The notes under the pieces: generated by a model
What the model saw: the letters and a program-made list of their open reading frames with translations, nothing else
What the model was told of the DNA's origin: nothing
Databases searched by the model: none
Shown here: piece by piece, positions 38,380 through 51,479 of the stretch
How positions within the stretch are numbered: position 1 is the first letter of the stretch
Layout: every line of letters starts with the position of its first letter
Position numbers and translations under genes: made by a program
Origin: Gossypium raimondii
Taxonomy: Eukaryota; Streptophyta; Magnoliopsida; Malvales; Malvaceae
Direction: 5' to 3'
Length of the DNA stretch: 64,000 nucleotides
Assembly (NCBI RefSeq): GCF_025698545.1
Contig: NC_068576.1
Location: forward strand, 1,557,501-1,621,500

Positions 38380-39462
38380 GTTAAATGAAATAAAGAAATG
38401 AGGAAAGAGAATAAATGTTTCATTTGCTCTTCTTCTACCGTACTAGAGAGAGAAAAGAGAAAGTCTTGCATGAGCTTTCTTCCATTGTCGTGAGCATCGA
38501 TTAAGGTAATTAGAAAGACATTGTCTTGTGAATTTTGTTAGAATTTTAGCTTAAGAAATGTAGATGAATATAGCCTATCCATTGATACGGTAATCATTGA
38601 TGAAAGTAAGAAGCTAGAGAGAGAATGGTTGGAACTTTGAGTAATGTACATGTTTTTGGATAGCCTGAGACTCCTAGATTAATGCTTCTGGAGTCGGATT
38701 TCGATTTGCTTGGGTAAATAGCGAGATACTAACATTTGGAATATTAAAACTGAAAAATGGACTTAATTGTAAAAGTATACAATTATGCTTGATCTTTGTT
38801 ATTGTTTAATTTTTTTGTGAAATTAATGTTATCTTTTGTAAACAAATTAACGTACGTAGCTAAGGACGAGGTTAGAACATCAAGGGTCCAAGTGAAAGTG
38901 GGCGACGGATAACAAAATTGGTTGGTGCTAAATTAATAAATATACGTAGTCACTTCATGCTTTTAATTATTATTAAGTTCTTTGATTTTATATAAAAATA
39001 AGAATAACAAGAACATTTTACTCATGTCGTGATTAAGTGTCAATGTTAGTATAAGTGCTAAGAGATAATCTCCAACACGACATATGATAAGCTATGAAGC
39101 ATGGACACGGACACGCAATATGGGTACGATATGATACGGACATGACGACACGGTAATTTTTAAAAAATGATCGGACACGAATATGGCAGAATACGACAAT
39201 ACAAAAATATTTTTAATATTTTTATATATTTTTGTTGTTAAAATACTTAATGTGTATGAAAATATTGATATTTTGCATTAATATATAATCAATTTTTTCC
39301 CATTAAGCTCTTTTGTCATTACATAAAATATGACAAAACATAGTAATACGTTTTTCAAGTTCATTACACAAAACATGTCATATCAAATCTAAATTTGAAG
39401 TTCAACCTATATCCCTAAGAAGACTTGTACAAAAAGAAGCAAAAACAGAGCAATTTTCTAGT
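37488..39462. other. Intergenic, probably retroelement-derived
   Basis: No coding domain. The two leader-like blocks at about 37790-38060 and 38240-38560 (each with AGAGAGGAGC or AGAGAGAGAAAAG and an AGxTTxCxTCCAT-like tract) feel like LTR leader sequence, but ends were not found. An (AAT)n microsatellite lies at 38348-38379. 39080-39200 repeats ACGGACAC-like words. Confidence 0.4.
38348..38379. repeat. (AAT)n microsatellite
   Basis: About ten AAT/TAA triplets in an AT-rich intergenic region. Confidence 0.92.
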
Positions 39463-40638
39463 TCAACTCATAACATTAGCATTTTCCATATCTTCTTCTT
39501 CATTGGCAAAAATTACCATCTCCATGTCCGGTTCATCAAGAGATAAGCTAGCAACTTCAAGAACTCCAACTCCTTCAAATGAGTCAAATACATCACCTCC
39601 AACATCCCACGTCTTGCTCTCTCCTTCTTCATAATGAAGAGTATTTCTTGAAAATAATCGAAAATTAGTATGCAAAAATACTAAATCTTCAGCACGTTGA
39701 GGATTAATCTTGTTTCTCCAAATCTAAGTTTTGGAGCAAAGGTACTGAAGCCCCATAAACTAACCACCAAGACTTAAGATCCAAAAGTCATCTATCTTAT
39801 AGTGAATCAAATGAACCAAAAGCATCTAGTGCTCTCGAAAATCTTGCAAACTCTTGGAAAGTCATCTTCCTTTCTTCAGTAAAAGGAAAATATTTTCTTA
39901 AACACTTATTCCTTTCCTCTAAGATTTCTACATCTTTATGTGGAGGACTGCGATTTGGAACCTCATTAAGTTAATCACTACAATAATAACTATGTAAATA
40001 AATAAATTTGAATTTTTTAATTGATAATAAATAAATAAATAAAAGTATAAAAGAATAAAAACAATCATAAATGGAATATATGTTATCTAAGTTTACATTA
40101 GATTTAAAGAATGAGCCATACAATGAAGTGGTGTACTACTCTTAGTCCATTGATCAATAATAATATCATATACCACTTCGTAAAAGGTCGATCTCTCGTC
40201 TCCTTTCTTCCCTTCATGCCTATAAATGTTTGTCTTCACTTTTTCAATCATTTCATTCTACATCTCATAAGCCAAGTGAAGAGTAGGCCTATCTGTGTCG
40301 ATAATTCGAAGCATGTCATATATAGGTCCCGTAAAAGAAAAGATATAATCAACCTTACCCCGCCAAAGGTCATCCAAAATTTTTTCCTTAACCAAAGAGT
40401 CTTTGGAAACATCATCTTCTCTATAAGTAGACCATTCATCACTAATAACTATATTTTGGATACCCTGTTTAATGAGCTTGAGTCTTTTTAACATCACAAT
40501 CATAAAAGCAGATCGAGTATCCGCAACGGCAAGTAATTTCAAAGGCACAAAAGAATTAAATATTGCCAATCTAGGTAAAATAATTAAAATGTGCATATAA
40601 TTGTATATTACAAAATAAAAACATAAGGTTACTTGCAT
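39463..40638 (-). pseudogene. hAT-family transposase remnant
   Basis: On the minus strand the transposase core reads in pieces: LKLLAVADTRSAFMIVMLKR, then LIKQGIQNIVISDEWSTYRE, DDLWRGKVDYIFSFTGPIYDMLR, NEMIEKVKTNIYRHEGKK, TPLHCMAHSLNL, a WWLVYGASVPLLQ segment from the hAT C-terminal region, and NFRLFSRNTLHYEE to 39463. The order and text match DUF659/hAT-C transposase-derived proteins common in plants. Stops and frameshifts break it at least five times, and the C-terminal dimerisation motif is damaged. It is dead. Confidence 0.72.
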
Positions 40639-40943
40639 AAAGAAATAAAATAAAATAAATACCGAATAATTAATTGAAAATGTAATAGAGATATTAAACT
40701 GATAAAATTAAGGAAATTGGATACAAAATAAAATTAATAAGATTTAAACTAACATTATTAATAACTTTATCATATAAGATTACAAAATCTATAAAAGGAA
40801 GTCAAATTAAACAACTTTGGGAGCCAAAAGAAATTACAATAACTTTAGATATTTAATGTGGGGGCTAAAATGAAAATTGATAAAATTTAGCGAGGGTCAA
40901 ACATAAATATTCAAGGTGGGGAATAAAATGAAGTTTGACAAAA
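40639..40943. other. 3' flank of the CDPK gene
   Basis: 305 bp of AT-rich sequence between the hAT remnant and the kinase stop codon. It probably includes the kinase 3' UTR. Confidence 0.45.
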
Positions 40944-43713
40944 TTATTGAGCACCTACTGGATCTCTCATGCTCAAATTTAGACTGTTCCGCATGGTTCG
41001 TCTTCCGATTCCTGAATTGTCTTTTTGCATCATGGCTACGAATTCGCCGTAGTCGATTCTTCCGTCCTGAAATAAAGCACAAGTAGTGGGACATCGAAAC
41101 TTAACCAATAAATGTACCGGTACTCGTATGAGCAAACTACTATAACGATTTAGGATTTGCAAATGGTGAGACAGTGAAGAGGAGATCGGAAATTCTCCAT
41201 TGTTATCGGTACCCTGCTCAACCGGTTATCAAGGGTAAGATGGCTTACATTATCTTGATCAACTTCTCTGATTATATCCTCCAGCAAAACATCTGTTATG
41301 TTATGCTCGGCACAGGCTTGCTGAAGTTCATCGACCGTGATGTAGCCACTGTTGTCCTTATCAAAGTATTTGAATGCCGCAACAAGATGTTCTTCACGCT
41401 CTAGTTTATTAAGGTGAACCGTTGCAGCTATGAACTCCCCGTAATCGATGCTCCCGCTATTGTCGACATCAGCCTGAGAACAAATGAAATAGCTCAGATG
41501 AATGCGTTGCGAATTTGCAGTTAACACATCAATGACATAACAAGCATGGTTGCCACATTGAATCGATATTGCCTTTGTACGAAAATACAACGATTTCAGC
41601 ATCCAAACGCACTTAACTGCATTCATAAGGTCTCGGATTTCAGTATCCTTCAAGGTAGAGCCATATCTTCGTAAACCAGCTTTGAGTTCATCAAATGTGA
41701 TTGCTCCACTGTTATCAGTATCCATAGCTGTAAACATTTCTCTCAAACCGGCAATCTCCTCCTCGGATAGACTTTCAGCTATTACCTGATAGTACAGAAA
41801 GCACAGAACTTCCTCTTTCAGAACGGGTTTTACGACATTAACTTTAAAGACAAGCATGTTTTACATAAATATTTGACTGAAAAATGGTGCACTCTGTTAA
41901 ATGAGATAAACAGATTATACATGTATGTATACATATAGCAGCTGTATCAAACAAGCATATATAATGAGAAACTTACCCGTAAAGCCATCTTCTTTAGTTT
42001 GTTCATTGCCGAGAATTGCTTGAGACGAGAAAGTACGGCAGGATCCAGTGCCCTATCTGGGGCAACCCCGTTTTGGGAAATCCATGGATGACCTAAACAA
42101 TTCACAAAGAAAATGATATCTAACAATTTTGATCTTTATTTCACTAAAGAAAAGAATGTACTTTGGGATACATTTTCAAACAACAATTTAGCTGCGATCG
42201 ATGAAACAGAAAACCGCAGCATGCCAGGATGAAGCAACGTAGCAACTTTATGCATCTCAACGTGATCATACTACAATTCAGCAATGCGGCAAAAGAAAAA
42301 GATTCCTCTATTTCATCTCTTTTATCGGTTCAAAACATTCATCAATATCAACCAGATACTAATAGAAAGGTAATATGTATTACATACATACTACTTCATG
42401 AGCAGTTAGCCGTTCTGAAGGTTGGGAGCATAGCATCTTCCGTATTAAGTCCTTTGCGCTATCAGATATTACCGGCCATGGGTCTGAATCGAAGTCAATA
42501 TTTCCTTTTAACACGGCATCAAATATTCCTTGTTGTGTTTCTAAAGAACAGACAGAGGAAAGTTGAAAGACTATTACACATAGAACTGCTTGAAAACTCA
42601 TTATTGATGCAGAACCAAAGAAAAGAAACATCGACATTACCGGCCCAAAATGGTGGGACGCCACTTAGCAATATGTAGAGTATAACTCCTGCAGTCCATA
42701 CATCAGCCTCCGGTCCGTAATGCTTGAGGAGTACTTCTGGGGCGACATAATACGGGCTTCCAACCACATCAGTAAAAATTTGGCCTGGAGTATATGCAAA
42801 CCACATTATGTTAAACAACTTGAATATGTTATTTCCTGTAACCATTTACTAGGCATTTTTCACAACATATACCCATAAACTAGTATGCATTAAGGTTAGG
42901 TGTTAAAAATAAGTGGTGGCTTAAATGTGCTACAAGAAATCTCAGAACTAATTGCTTACCAGGTTTAAAGAACACTGATAGTCCAAAATCAATGGCCTTG
43001 AGCGAGAAATCATCATCCTTGTTAACTAACAAGAAATTCTCAGGCTTTAAATCGCGATGCATAACCCCGAGTGAATGGCATGCCTCGACAACCCCAACAA
43101 TGATCTTTGTCAACGCAGCCGCCTTCCTCTCGGTGTAATGCCCTCTTTCGATGATTCGATCAAACAATTCACCTCCAGAGCAAAGCTCCATCACAATATG
43201 CACATATAAAGTGTCCTCATATGCACCTTTGATGGTGACAATATTCTTGTGACCAGCCAAATGGTGCATTATTTGAATCTCCCTCCTAACATCCTCCACG
43301 TCCTCCTTTGAAAGCAACTTCCTTTTGCATATGGACTTGCAGGCATACTCGAAGCTGGTCGAAATCTCAGTGCATAAGTAAGTAGTCCCGAACTGACCTT
43401 GTCCTAACTTGCGACCGATGGTGTATAGGTCACGGATGTTGGGGGTCTTATGACCCAGAACATGACAAACATGGTGATCAAAGCCACGCTTCATGGAGTT
43501 CTCTTTCTTGGGGGGGACAGTGGTAACCAAATTGGCATCTTTTGTGGTCGATTTGGGGATAACTTGGGGAGCAAGTTGTTGATCATTTAAGCCGGAACGG
43601 GAATAATCAGAGGTGGAATGGTCTGAAGAAGCGTAGCTCTGTTTGGAAGAACGTTCCTCGGGCTCACTGAAGCCCTGATGGAGTTGGCCGGATCCTCGGC
43701 ATGTGTTTCCCAT
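40944..43713 (-). CDS. Calcium-dependent protein kinase, CPK5/6/26 type
   Basis: Seven exons close in phase: 43713-42960, 42784-42641, 42540-42388, 42092-41977, 41785-41618, 41473-41249, 41066-40944; 560 aa. The N-terminus MGNTC fits N-myristoylation (Gly2) and palmitoylation (Cys5), so membrane attachment is expected. The kinase domain shows [10 protein letters not shown], Lys in [19 protein letters not shown] and the [12 protein letters not shown] activation segment. The autoinhibitory junction [18 protein letters not shown] follows. Four EF-hands are visible: [36 protein letters not shown] and [12 protein letters not shown], the last split by intron 6. The C-terminus [15 protein letters not shown] is typical of the CPK5/6/26 group. 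These kinases decode calcium signals in immunity and ABA responses. All catalytic residues are intact. I assign the subgroup by memory of the family. Confidence 0.95.
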
Positions 43714-45369
43714 CAAAAAAATGTAATAATGTAATCTCATGCAATAATGTAATCTCATCAATTACACTGAAAATGAAAGAAGAAAGAGAGAGAGAGAGTG
43801 TGTAAATTTTCGATGATCCCACAATTTGAAAATCTTCTAACGTCACATGATTTTCATGTAGAAACCCCTCACAAATCTAAACTTCAAAAGAATCCCACAT
43901 GAGATAAGAGGGAAAAACACCACTCTGTTTTCTACAGAAAAGAGAAATAAACGAAAGTCACCATCTTTCAACATGTATATATCATTGAAGTCCTACCCAA
44001 GAAAAAAAAAAACAAAGGACATCTATCAAAGAAAATAACCCAATAATCAAATTCACAGACCAGAAAGAGAGATTAACTGAGAAAGATGTAAACATACATA
44101 ACAATCAAGGATTCAATAAAAAGGGAAAAACCCAAATATAGGAAGGAAAGAGAGATAAAGTACCAGTTAGGAGTGGAAATGAAGAAAGGATTGGAAAACA
44201 AAAAGAAGAAAGAGAGATGATAGAAGGAGAGACAAAGAAGGAAATGCTTAAAATGGATGAATATAACTGATCAAAAACAACAACTTTTGCCTATTAGTGG
44301 GTCTTCTTTTTTTTTTTTTTTTAAGTTTGAATTTTTGGTTATGTCTCTGTTGTTAATTTTGGGGTTAATGTTGTTGGTAAGAAACATGGGATACGAGAGA
44401 GCAGTAAAGACCAGCTAACTCTCCCACTCTCTCTTCCCCACCTTTCCTTTTCCTCTTCCTCAAACGGAATCATAAGGAAACGAAACGAAAAGAAGCTATT
44501 GCTGTTTTTTAATCAAATCAAATCAGTGTGTGTGTGTTAGAGTGCAATGGAAAGGTAAAAAGGGTAAGGAAACCAGAAAAGCAAAACAGGGGGATTCATG
44601 GTTGACCTTGCTCATAGCTCACGACAACGTTGGAGTTTGTAGGTTGTTGATTGGTACGTGATACTCACGCCGTGTGAAAATGCTACGACATGTCTGTCTT
44701 AAACGTTGTTTTGGTCAAATATCTTCCGACTAATATTGTGGAGAAATGAAAGACAACAAAATCTAATCTTAGAAAAATATTAAAACTTGCAGTTGGGCTT
44801 TGAACCATGCAGTTTAACCCTACACTACGCTTGTCCATGTGAAAATTGAGATGGTTAGGAATAAAACATATGACTGAAAAATAAACTTGCATTAAAAAAT
44901 AAATTATTACTGTTTTTTATTGTTTTACTGTCATTTCGTTTTTATATTATTACTATTTTGTTATTATCATTTTGATATCGTATAACTCTAGTCTAATTAT
45001 TAATTTTATTACTATTTTAGAGGTATTTATTTGTTAAATTACACTTATCTTAGTGTTATTTAAGTATATTTTTTTAATTTTTTTTCAATTTGTTGGAAAA
45101 TATTTATTTTAATGTTTTTAGTATAATTGATGTATTATATTTTTTAAATTTATTTTTATATAAAAAATAATAGAAAATTTTTTAATACGGGTGAACCGGA
45201 CTCGAGTTCTAACATTTTCATTCGGGTCGAGCTTGGACAAAATTTTAAACCTATTTTTTGGGTTGGGTCGAACCCGAACCTAAAAAACAGACCTAAAATT
45301 TTACTTGACCCGACCCATGGACAACTTTACCTACACTTACATTGGGCGATCAATTGATTTAACACTAAT
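43714..45369. other. CDPK upstream region and intergenic
   Basis: The first ~800 bp hold the likely 5' UTR (possibly with a leader intron) and promoter of the kinase; a CT/GA microsatellite lies at about 43785-43800. The part at 45180-45330 contains a GACCCGACCCATGGACA-like tract that resembles one end of the GC-rich MITE family. Confidence 0.5.
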
Positions 45370-45745
45370 AAAGGGTTTCATTATTACATTTAAGTTTAGT
45401 TTAAATTACAAAATAGTCATTTTTGTTTGTCTCAAATTATATTTTAGTCACTTATGTTTGAAATGTTACGTTTTAGTCATTTATGTTATCTTTTTTGTTA
45501 TAAAATGATCACTCTACTGTTAAGCTTCATTACCTCCTTAACGGTGGCATCAAATTTAGGCTGCCACATAGGACATTCAAGTTGGCATTTAAAACCCATT
45601 TGGACTTTCGTTAGGGATGTAATAGAGTTTAACGGTAGAGTAACTACTTCGTAACAAATTAATAACGTAAATAATTAAAACATATCATTTTAAACATAAA
45701 TAATTAAAATATAATATAAGTCAAATACCCTTAAGTTTAAGCAAA
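45370..45745. mobile_element. MITE-like element with ~150-bp inverted arms
   Basis: The left arm (TTATATTTTAGTCACTTATG, then GTTACGTTTTAGTCATTTAT) is inversely matched by the right arm (AAAACATATCATTTTAAACA, then ATAAATAATTAAAATATAA). Both arms contain ACTCTACYGTTAARCTYYATTAC in opposite sense. The centre reads GGCTGCCACATAGGACATTC. Total length is about 375 bp with no ORF of its own. Confidence 0.6.
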
Positions 45746-46481
45746 CGTAGCTAGCAAGCCTAATACTCTCGTCTTTTGGTAAATTTCCTAAATGTACACG
45801 TTAATGAAAAAAATTGGGAACATCTATTTTAGTTCCAATATCTCTCGATTTTATTTCCCTTTTAATGAAAATGAAATTGGATTTGTCTCTTTCCTAGAAA
45901 GGATGTTTTTTTTTATTTATTGAGATAAATACTTGAGAAATCTTTATATTATAAAGTCAGATGTAATTTTGTCTCTTTTAAAATAAATGGTGCAATTTCA
46001 TCTCTTTATAAGTATAAGCTTACCTCACTCGAAAAGAATTAAATTATTTAAAAAATAAAAATATATGGACTAATTTTAATAAATGGAAAACATAGAAAAA
46101 CTACGTTAAAAGAAATTGAGAAGGAAGGAAAACAGAGGAGAAGCATAAAAAATGGAAAATAGAGAAAAAAAGGAAAGTTAACAAAAAAACATATGAGAAA
46201 AATTTAAATTGCTCAAAACGAAAAAAAATATGAGGATTGATTGTATAAATTAACCTAAATTTATTGTTTAACTTACTATTATACCGTTAACGATAATTAA
46301 CGACTCAATGACTAAAACGTAACATTTCAAACATAAGTGACTAAAATGTAATATAAGGTAAATAAAAGTGACTATTTTAACAGTTTACCCTTATTATATT
46401 TAAGTTTAAGCAAACTTACTTAACAAGTTTACTTGTGCGTTCATTTGTAGAAGAAAAGTACAATTGAAGTAACATCAAAGC

Positions 46482-46533
<52 letters not shown>

Positions 46534-47890
46534 GAGATAATAAATTATGTATATTAAAATATAAAATTTTATAATATATAAAAATAAAGTTTTGGTTGAG
46601 TGATAAATTTATAGTTTTACATTTAATTAGTGTGAGTTCAAATTCTATTATACGTATATTTTATTAATTTTATTAAAATAAAAGAAAACTAAAATACCAT
46701 CGAAGAATATTTCCGTAATTTTCCTGAGTCTACCAACTCAATTATTGATTTTATTAATAGTATGGATAATAAATATGACTTTAGTTAAATAATAAAGTAT
46801 AAATGCGAAAATCAAAAGTAATGTGAGTTTAAATCTTATTATGTGTGCATATTTTTTATTTTTCTATATAAAATGATAAAAACACCCTCAAAATAATATA
46901 ATATAATTTATTTTGTAAAACGAGAATACTAAAGTAATTGCGGAAAAACGATTAGCAAATATTAGAACTCAAGAACTTTGATATTTATTTATACTATTAT
47001 ATTACTAAAATATCATTTCATATTAAAATTAAGTTATATTATTTGAGGTTAGTTTAATTATTTTAATTAAAAACTAAAATAAGGAATATGAATATGGTAA
47101 GATTTGAAGCCACACTAATTATATTAGTAAAACCTTAAATTTACCCCTCAACCAAAGTTTTATTTGACTTTTTTTATACATTTTTATTTTATTATGCATA
47201 CAATATTACCTCCATCAATTGTATATATATTAAAAATGTTGTTGATTGAGTTGGTGTCACAAGTTCACTCGACACCAACTAAAAATTGACTACAACACCA
47301 GGATAAACAATTATAATGCATTTAGTATTCTTAATCCGATATATTTACGTGTGTAAATGACGGGAAATTTCCATTTCCATAGGCTGGTTTATGTTGTAGG
47401 TAGTTTCTCGAGTCAAGGCTACTAATACTACGTACCATGGCATGCATGCCAATTGGCAAAGGCACTTCACGTTGAACCAAATCCATAGGATCGTGCAATA
47501 TTATTGACTACTTTCATTTTATACTCAAGAATACTGAACTTTGATCATTGAAACTAAAAATTCAATATTCTATTAACAGATCACATGATTGTCAACATCA
47601 TAAAACTAGTCTATTGTTATTTGAATCCTTAATCTCAGCCATTACTGCAAATGTAGAACTCATCATGACAAAACAAACTATGTTACCCCCTCAGAGCTAA
47701 AAACTGGGGGAGGGGTCCAATGATTGAAAGAACAATTTAAGACATTGTACAACTTTTTTGAAGATTTATATGTAAATACCCTTCTAACTAATGTATCATA
47801 TGCTAACATTGTAGGCAAGTGTTAACGTTTGATGTTTGCATACCTTGACCTGATGGAACTTTATAGATTTCCCTCCACTGTCCAAAGCGC
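45746..47890. other. Intergenic with TA microsatellite and a solo MITE arm
   Basis: 46260-46420 carries one more arm of the 45370 MITE family in inverse orientation (GACTAAAACGTAACATTTCA). A (TA)n run lies at 46486-46532. The remainder is AT-rich. The last ~450 bp could hold the 3' UTR of the phosphate carrier gene. Confidence 0.5.
46486..46532. repeat. (TA)n microsatellite
   Basis: About 23 uninterrupted TA dinucleotides. Confidence 0.95.
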
Positions 47891-50570
47891 TTAAGATGAT
47901 AAATTGGCTTCTTGAAGTTGCCTATTGAGTCCTCCGCTTGTAGGCCTAAGGTATTCACATTGTTAGAACAATGAGGATAAGAAAAGTGATCAGTGATCAG
48001 TGCTCTGTGCTAAGGAGGTATCTACAACCACATTACATCCTTATCTATGCTACTCGGACTGGGGTGTGAATGTTGGATAGGGGTATGTGTCCAACATGGG
48101 CATGTTTAATTTTTTTCCAAGTTTTTGGAGGGTCATATCTCTATGCCTGTATCCAAATGTGTGAGAGATTGGTACTTCAAGTAAAAAGAAAAGTTGGAGG
48201 AACATAGACCCTTGTTGCAAACTTGTCAAAGGAAAAGAAACACTAACACTTCAATCCTCTTATAAGAATTTATAAATTTCATGAAGCAGAAAATCAGCAT
48301 TTACTATGTCTAAAAGCGAATACAACCTAATACTCTTTCTTTTGATGATTTCTGAATTTGGAGATCATGAAAACACTTACAGTCCACAAAGCACTTTGAT
48401 GGTGTCATAGAAAAACCATTGCAGAGTAATAACAGGTCCAACAAGTGTGATGCGTACGGGAAGACTTCTAGTAAAAAGGTTAACAAACCCGATCTTTCTA
48501 ACAGCCTGAAAATTATGATATTGAATAACCCAAATTAATCATTTTAACTTGTACTTAAATTAAGCTGAAGAAACACATTTCTAATGGGCACTACCTGCAA
48601 CACGTTTTCAGCCTTTTTGTTGTAAAGAGAAGAAACAACGACATCAGCCGGGTTAGAGACTACAGTACCAACTGCTCCAGCTGCATACCCTGCTAAGCAT
48701 GTGACACCAAGTTGTTGAGCCCTGGAACAATCTTGTTTTCTCTGTTTAATGATACTTCCATAGATAAAGTCCACTGAATGCTCAAAGGTTGAGAACATTA
48801 TCATCGAGACTGCCAATCAGAACATCATATTTAGAAACAAGGTTAGAAATAAAAGGCACTATGAATTTGCAATCCCAATACATGCCAAAATAGACTTATA
48901 TAGGTACGCAAGTAATCAGTCAACACTAAACTCAGATGAGTTTGTAGCAACTTGCTTGTTGACAATAATGTTAACTGAGAAAATATCCTTTTTGCCTATA
49001 AATCTATGTTTTCTAGCTTGGCTTCAAACTTCATTCTGAAATGTAAAGCCCAAAGTCCATGTTCTTAAACTCCTATAAAAGAGACAAAGGTGACTTAAGA
49101 GTATTCATAAAACAGGTGACCAGCAAACATGCAATGTCACTATTATTATCTTCACTATTTAGCCAAAGTATCTTGTCATCTCAGCTGCAAATAGATAGAA
49201 AACATTGGCAAGGCGTGCTTTAGTTGGTAATTACTAATCTAATAGTGAGAGAATACTGAACCAAGAACTGGTTAGCATAATATTTGCAACTCGCAATTTG
49301 TCAGCTTAAGCTTACAAACTAACTGAGGGCATATCAAGATAGACTAGAAGGCTCTCCAGTGCCATAACCACCGGGAAACACCTATTAAATTTGTTACTAG
49401 TAGGAACAATCAACTAAAAATTCTAAAAGTGCAGTGGAGTATTAACATTACATGGAAGATTGCGGCCCCAAAGTGGGCAAAGTCCCTTGTAGAAGCTGCA
49501 ATCAAATTGAAATGGATAAAAAAATTACTGATGAAGGAAAAACAGAAAGATTCAGGCATCAGCATAACATACCCAGCAAGCCCTTCTGTTTTATAAAGTT
49601 TAGGAAATCCATCAGCCAAACCCTTAGCGAAAGTGCGCTGCGTCTGAACACGAACTTTAATGGCCTCGAAAGGACAGAGAGCCACATCAGCAAATACTTG
49701 AGCAGATGCACTGCTGAGAAAGAATATGAAAGTCTTGTCCTGATCAGCCAAAACATTGGAATAAAGCTCCTTAAAGTATTCATAAAGACCAAATCTGCAG
49801 CCCCCTTGAACACCATATCCAAATAACTTGCCAGACCAACCTCTCCAAAGAGAAGATGGCCCCTGCTCTCTCCAAAGGGCAGAGAATCCTGATGATATGC
49901 TGCTATACTTGATTGGATTCACCTGAAAAAAACAAATAAAATAATTACATAAGCAACCTTAAAAGAATAAAAGATGGTGGGAAGCTGAGGAGACCAAGAA
50001 GTACAATGAAACTACATACAACAGTTAAAACGCACTTGCTGTCTCTATATTTGATGCTAATCAAACTGGCATAAAGGTCAAACATACATATAAGAATTTT
50101 ATTTCTCTACTGCTATATGAAATGGTTCTACCATGGCAAGCAAACTTGCCGGTTGCTACGCAACTCTTTCCTTGATGGACATTCCAAGATTTCCCCTTCT
50201 TAAAAGCTGATGTTCTCCACTAACCAATCAATAATATAGCAAGACGAGGTAGCAGCCATAAGTCCACAAGAAGCATATGGACCGTGGGTGATACACATAC
50301 AGATATAAGCATAAGCATAAGGTTAAAAACAAGGCAGCTTAACTTAAAACCTCAAAGACATTCTTAGAGAAAACAATTAAGATCATAATATTCAACAGTT
50401 TGAAACCAAAAATAAAACCAAAACGAACCCACCTGCATATTTACTTTCAAGACATCAAGAGGTGTAACAGCAAGATGAGTAGTCCCAGCACTCAGCATTC
50501 CTCCAACAGTACAAATCCCATAATACCCAGGTGAAAACTCCTCACGGAAACTCCTCTCCGCCCTTTTCAT
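47891..50570 (-). CDS. Mitochondrial phosphate carrier (PHT3;3-like)
   Basis: Six exons close in phase: 50570-50433, 49922-49573, 49495-49452 (44 nt), 48809-48595, 48505-48381, 47945-47891; 308 aa with stop TAA. It is a mitochondrial carrier family protein of about the same length as Arabidopsis PHT3;3, and would import phosphate into the matrix with protons. Three carrier repeats are visible through their signatures: PLDVLKVNMQ in repeat 1, CPFEAIKVRVQT in repeat 2 and NPADVVVSSLYNK in repeat 3, each with the P-x-D/E-x-x-K/S pattern. The glycine-rich GYGVQGGCRFGLYEYFK block is typical of phosphate carriers. It ends LPTSGGLNRQLQEANLSS. Unlike the longer PHT3;1 and PHT3;2 types there is no cleavable presequence. 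The gene looks intact, and the small 44-nt exon is easy to miss. Confidence 0.93.
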
Positions 50571-51132
50571 TTTGTTTTACTCTCTTTCAAACGTAACTCT
50601 CAATGCGCATCTGTGTTATTCAGGAGGAACAAAAAACCCACATTTCTGTGATCAGCTGTGTAAAAGGAAAATGGGGGCAGGCAATGGCATTCAGGGAATT
50701 AAGGAGTGCGTTAAGAGCACGTTAGTGAGGTGTGAAAGAATATTAAGCAGGCGGGCCATTGACGACTAAAAACTTGGTGGTTTTTCCATGTTTCAGCTTT
50801 TATTGTTTGGAATGCTTCCACGTTTACGGTTCCAAAATACAGGGTCCAAAATCTAATTCAGCTGCGACGCTTTCCTTCTGCTTTACCTAAAAGTGAATCT
50901 TGAAATTAATTAGGAAAGCCCGCGAAGCCCTAATCGAATCTCTTCTACCTCATTTGACCACCTTACCCTTACTATTTCAACTCTCTAAATATGTGGGCCC
51001 TTCACCACTGAAAATACTACTTTTATTTACTTCTTTGTTCATCAACTCAAATGTGGGACTTAATTCAACTTCTTACTCTAAGATTAATAAAATCAAATTA
51101 TATAAAATATTGTTCAAAAATTAAATATATTT
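50571..51132. other. Phosphate carrier upstream region
   Basis: Contains the likely 5' UTR and promoter of the phosphate carrier gene. The GC level drops sharply after about 51000. Nothing else recognised. Confidence 0.5.
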
Positions 51133-51479
51133 TGTCACGTATAGTAGTTCTGATGCTAGACAACCTCTTATAAAACATTATGCCCTCTTAATAAGGATCT
51201 TGGAAGTGACCAACCAGCTAATTAGAGGTAATCACGTGTCCCGCAAAATCAATCTATATAAGGCCTTTTTCACCTCAAAGAGAAGCCACGTTTACTCATG
51301 CCTTAGTCTTCACTCACTTAACACTTCATCCTCTCTATAACTCTTTCTTTCCCTTCATCCCTCTCGTTTACTACCTTTACCATCTCTACCACCTACATAG
51401 TTAGGCTCTTCACCCAAATAGGGTGAATCGTTTTTTATCTCCATCACATCCTCCTTTACGCCACTTTCCTGTATTAACA
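51133..51479 (+). repeat. Probable LTR with TATA box
   Basis: The segment begins TGTCACG and ends TTAACA (TG...CA), about 347 bp. It holds a TATA-like TATATAAGG at 51255-51263 and a pyrimidine-rich downstream leader. It is followed at once by TTGGCACGGTGAGCATAGAC, which begins like a primer-binding site (TGG after one or two bases). I did not find a second copy of the LTR, so this could be a solo or truncated element. Confidence 0.45.

Noticed and set aside
49452-49826. 124-codon plus-strand ORF across the phosphate carrier exon
   Set aside because: Antisense shadow of carrier exons 2 and 3, whose minus-strand frame is clearly conserved.
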